Positions 32,190 through 34,821 of a stretch of DNA of 34,821 nucleotides are shown piece after piece. This DNA comes from a virus. The notes beneath the pieces were generated by a model. The model did no database searches and was not told where the DNA came from. It was given only the letters and a program-made list of their open reading frames with translations. The stretch spans positions 1 to 34,821 of the IMG/VR virus record IMGVR_UViG_3300024520_002197; one strand, written 5' to 3'. The translations under genes and the position numbers were made by a program. Positions within the stretch are counted from its first letter, which is position 1. Each line of letters starts with the position of its first letter.

Positions 32190-33872
32190 ATGAGTTATAG
32201 AAATCCACAAATAATCGTTGATCGTTCAGCAGAAATATATGCTCAAGCCGTAGGTCAAATGGGACAGATATGGGCTCAAGGCGTACAAAACTATTTTGAA
32301 AATAAAAAGAAACAACAAGCTGACATAGACAAAAAAAACAAAGCTTATCAGCTGGGTATTAATAAAACTGAATTAGAATACGACAATAGTTTTAGAGAAA
32401 AAACTAAAGATATTGAAGAAGAATCGTTATATAAAATAATTCAGGATCAAGCCAGGTTAAAATTAGATGGTAGCGAAAATCAAATGGGTGTCATAGAAAT
32501 GGACACTCAATTAAGCTTAAACTCTGAGCTAACTAAAGATCAAAGAAAAGAATATAGAACAAAAATAGACGACTACAAAAGATGGGAGGATAAAATTGTA
32601 AACATAACTGGTGATGTTATGGCTGATTTAGAACCACTAGATAATCTTTCCTCTAGTGAAATAGGTATGCCTGGTAAAGTAGAATTTTTAGGCGAAGGCA
32701 ACGAAAAGTTTAAAAACTATGTAGTTGCTTATGCTTTAAAAAATAAAGAAGTACCTGGTGTAGAAAGCAAAAGAACAGCTGATGGAGATTTATTAAACTT
32801 CGATATATCTATAAATGCCAATGATCCTATTATGAGACAGTTCATAAACGACGGGGCTTTAGAAGTTAAAGAAAGTGATATAGGTGAAGATGGTAAAATA
32901 AATTTAAAGTGGAGTAGAGATATTAAAACTTGGGACGGTCAGTTTATAGTTGATATACCAGGTAGTCCGGATATTATGAAGTCTTTAGAAACCGCTAATC
33001 TTGTAGATAATGGCAATATAACAAAAGCTTTTGTGTCTGGTACAGGTTATAGAGTTGAAGATATAAAAGATACAGATTATCAAACCATTACTCCTAAAAA
33101 TTATTTTGATCCAAGTGTTATAACTGAAAACGAAACTGTGCAATCAGAGTTTGAATCATATGCTTATGGCCAAATTGTTAGTCAATCAATAGACGAGGCT
33201 GTAGCTGGTTTACGAAGTAATTTTGGTGCTGAAATATCTAGACAAGATTGGACAGACATGACTGCTAACGAGCGTCAAGATTTTGTTGTTGATCTTTTAA
33301 ACGACAAAGCTATTGAAGAAGCCAAAGGTAGTAAGTTAGCTACTCAAACAGAGCTGTACGATAGAAGAAATAATAAAGCCGTAAGTCCTAGTCAATTAAA
33401 ATCACTAGCTGAAAATGCTAACATGTCTGAGCAAGATTATATAAAGCAAAACTTAGAAATAAAATACTATACTCTTGGTAAAACTTTTGAAAGGAAAAAA
33501 CCAACTGAAAAAGAAGTAAAAGATAAACAAAAAGAGCCTACTACTTCAGAATTAAAGCTAGAAGCTTTTAATGAATTTATGACGCAAAAAGGTGGCAAAG
33601 AAGAGTTTTATAAATCTTTTGTTACAGGACCTGGTGCTAACGTTGCTGATACATTAAACAGACAGTTAGATGATTTAGCTATACCAAATCAAGCTGTTCA
33701 AGTTCAAGACGAAGCAGGAAATCCTGTTCAAGATTTAATTGAAATAGACGTTTCTGGAAAAGAAGGTAAGATACAAATTGACACATCTAATCCAGAAATG
33801 GCGTTAGCAAAGTTACAATACGCGATTTCAGGTGATTATAGTCATGTAAGAGAACTTCAAAAACAAAATTAA
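32190..33872 (+). CDS. Internal virion protein, gp15-like (putative)
   Basis: A 560-residue charged protein. It begins RNPQIIVDRSAEIYAQAVGQ, with a helical N-terminus running through ENKKKQQADIDKKNKAYQLG. The next 300 residues alternate helices and strands without a known motif (for example KVEFLGEGNEKFKNYVVAYA). The C-terminal third has acidic helices (AEEANMS-like: LAENANMSEQDYIKQNL, and EKEVKDKQKEPTTSELKLEA) and ends RELQKQN. No enzyme motif is seen. Size, helix content and order suit the T7 gp15 ejection-protein slot. The identity as an internal virion protein is inferred from neighbours, and the function in DNA ejection is by analogy. Confidence 0.55.
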   Translation: MSYRNPQIIVDRSAEIYAQAVGQMGQIWAQGVQNYFENKKKQQADIDKKNKAYQLGINKTELEYDNSFREKTKDIEEESLYKIIQDQARLKLDGSENQMGVIEMDTQLSLNSELTKDQRKEYRTKIDDYKRWEDKIVNITGDVMADLEPLDNLSSSEIGMPGKVEFLGEGNEKFKNYVVAYALKNKEVPGVESKRTADGDLLNFDISINANDPIMRQFINDGALEVKESDIGEDGKINLKWSRDIKTWDGQFIVDIPGSPDIMKSLETANLVDNGNITKAFVSGTGYRVEDIKDTDYQTITPKNYFDPSVITENETVQSEFESYAYGQIVSQSIDEAVAGLRSNFGAEISRQDWTDMTANERQDFVVDLLNDKAIEEAKGSKLATQTELYDRRNNKAVSPSQLKSLAENANMSEQDYIKQNLEIKYYTLGKTFERKKPTEKEVKDKQKEPTTSELKLEAFNEFMTQKGGKEEFYKSFVTGPGANVADTLNRQLDDLAIPNQAVQVQDEAGNPVQDLIEIDVSGKEGKIQIDTSNPEMALAKLQYAISGDYSHVRELQKQN

Positions 33873-33877
33873 ATAGT

Positions 33878-34821
33878 ATGTTTAAATATAAATTAGGTGA
33901 CGATATTTACAGTGTTCCTGCAGAAGAGGTAGATATTTTTGAAGCTGAAACTCCCGATGCTATAAGAGTTACAGACGAAGAAGAGGGAAAGATAAACGGT
34001 GTTGCGGACAAGGGTGCAACTGTAACACCGACAACCGGGCAAGCACCCGAGATTACGGAATTAGAATCGGTAGATATTTCTTCGGAATCACAACCAAAGC
34101 GTAGTGGAAGAGGTGAGCAAAGAAAAAGAGAGCTAGAAAAAAGAGAAGCCAAGCAAGAGCAAGATCTTATATTTGAGGAGATAGAAGATCTTGAAATATA
34201 CGATGATACATTAGATGTAGTAGAAGACGATAAAAAAATAAGACTACAGGAATTAGCTAGAAAACAAATTGAAAGTGAGTATAAAGCTAATGATGTTTTA
34301 GAATACACAATATCACCAGAAGAGATAGATCAGAAAGCTCAAGATATTTTAGATGAAAAAAATAAACCTAGCTTATTAAAAAGCTATGGCGCTCAAACTG
34401 TTAGAGGTTTTGCTGGGTTTGCTAAAGGAGCTAGTCAATTTGAGGAAACACTAAAGTACTCTTTACTTGAAACTGCTTTAGATGTTTTTGATCCTGACTA
34501 TAAAGGTACAGTTGAAGAGAAACAATCTATAATGCAACTTATAAAGTCTGGAGGTATGACTTCGCCGCTAGGTGGTTCATTAGGCCCTTCGTCTAACTAT
34601 GAAGATTTTATATCTAAGTTAGAGCCGTCTATTAGGGAATACGAGGACATAACTATAACTGAAGAAATAGAAAAAGGTAACTACCTACTTGCTGGAGAGA
34701 GGGCTGTTGGCGCAGCTTTAGAATCTTTACCATCTATTGTTGCTGCTGCAACTGGTTACGGAGGTTTAGCTATGTTGGCTGGTAGCGTAGCTGGTGGTAA
34801 ATTTAAAGAAGAGTTTGAAGC
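33878..34821 (+). CDS. Large internal virion protein, 3' partial
   Basis: The frame opens with ATG at 33878, five bases after the previous stop, and is open to the right edge, giving at least 314 residues. The N-terminus reads FKYKLGDDIYSVPAEEVDIF; then a disordered acidic-to-basic linker (about 30-100) ends KRSGRGEQRKRELEKREAK. Conserved-looking segments follow: LLKSYGAQTVRGFAGFAKGA, the Gly/Ser stretch GGMTSPLGGSLGPSSNY, and a hydrophobic helix at ALESLPSIVAAATGYGGLAM (about 288-307), a probable membrane-active segment. Proteins of this kind in marine phages are often very long and carry later enzymatic domains such as lytic transglycosylase; none is visible here. It is probably the largest ejection protein, a gp16 analogue by position. 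Confidence 0.6.
   Translation, partial: MFKYKLGDDIYSVPAEEVDIFEAETPDAIRVTDEEEGKINGVADKGATVTPTTGQAPEITELESVDISSESQPKRSGRGEQRKRELEKREAKQEQDLIFEEIEDLEIYDDTLDVVEDDKKIRLQELARKQIESEYKANDVLEYTISPEEIDQKAQDILDEKNKPSLLKSYGAQTVRGFAGFAKGASQFEETLKYSLLETALDVFDPDYKGTVEEKQSIMQLIKSGGMTSPLGGSLGPSSNYEDFISKLEPSIREYEDITITEEIEKGNYLLAGERAVGAALESLPSIVAAATGYGGLAMLAGSVAGGKFKEEFE

Noticed and set aside
33907-34308. 133-codon minus-strand frame opposite the last gene
   Set aside because: Ser-rich shadow of an acidic, Glu-rich coding stretch; no start context or conserved motif.

Overview
This window is most likely part of the genome of a tailed phage, carrying its structural and packaging genes. All convincing genes lie on the + strand, packed head to tail with gaps of a few bases or with TAATG, ATGA or TAAATG junctions. 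The DNA is AT-rich. There are no tRNA or rRNA genes, CRISPR arrays or insertion sequences. No Shine-Dalgarno sequence precedes the genes; starts follow A/T-rich stretches instead. That translation style, a FISUMP-type (Fibrobacter paralogous) domain in one fibre, and general likeness of the head and neck proteins to those of marine environmental and Bacteroidota-infecting phages suggest a marine Bacteroidota (flavobacterial) host. The host is inferred, not proven. The order portal, scaffold, capsid, connectors, tail-hub proteins, internal virion proteins, with no tape-measure or sheath gene, points to a short-tailed (podovirus-like) virion.

Layout: (1) 1-8805, five tail-fibre or adhesin genes. 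The first is cut by the left edge. The second carries the FISUMP, C-type-lectin-like domain. The fifth is a 1202-residue fibre ending in an S74 self-cleaving chaperone. (2) 8809-9562, two small unknown proteins flanking a short hairpin-bearing gap. (3) 9595-11398, a phage chaperonin pair, groEL followed by an overlapping groES. (4) 11395-15051, a cassette of small genes: a possible winged-helix protein, a Cys-cluster protein, basic and acidic small proteins, an HExxH metallopeptidase, a holin, a coiled-coil protein, and a 201-residue protein that reads as two GroES-like modules in tandem. (5) 14996-22657, the packaging and head module: putative small terminase, large terminase, portal, scaffold and major capsid protein, closed by a strong hairpin. 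(6) 22736-31070, a head-completion protein, two neck or adaptor proteins, a very large tail-hub protein with an Ig-like domain, and a beta-propeller-like nozzle protein. (7) 31076-34821, a GNAT-like protein and three internal virion or ejection proteins; the last runs off the right edge.

The genes would work together as one late programme: the scaffold and portal nucleate a capsid, the terminase fills it, adaptor, hub and nozzle proteins close the neck and carry the fibres, and the holin contributes to lysis. The chaperonin genes probably help fold the capsid or the long fibres. The most unusual features are a small conserved-looking gene apparently overprinted inside the scaffold gene (20125-20283), the groEL-groES pair plus a second tandem GroES-like protein beside the terminase, a sharp base-composition island covering exactly the Walker A to Walker B part of the terminase, and identical AT-rich leaders in front of selected late genes.
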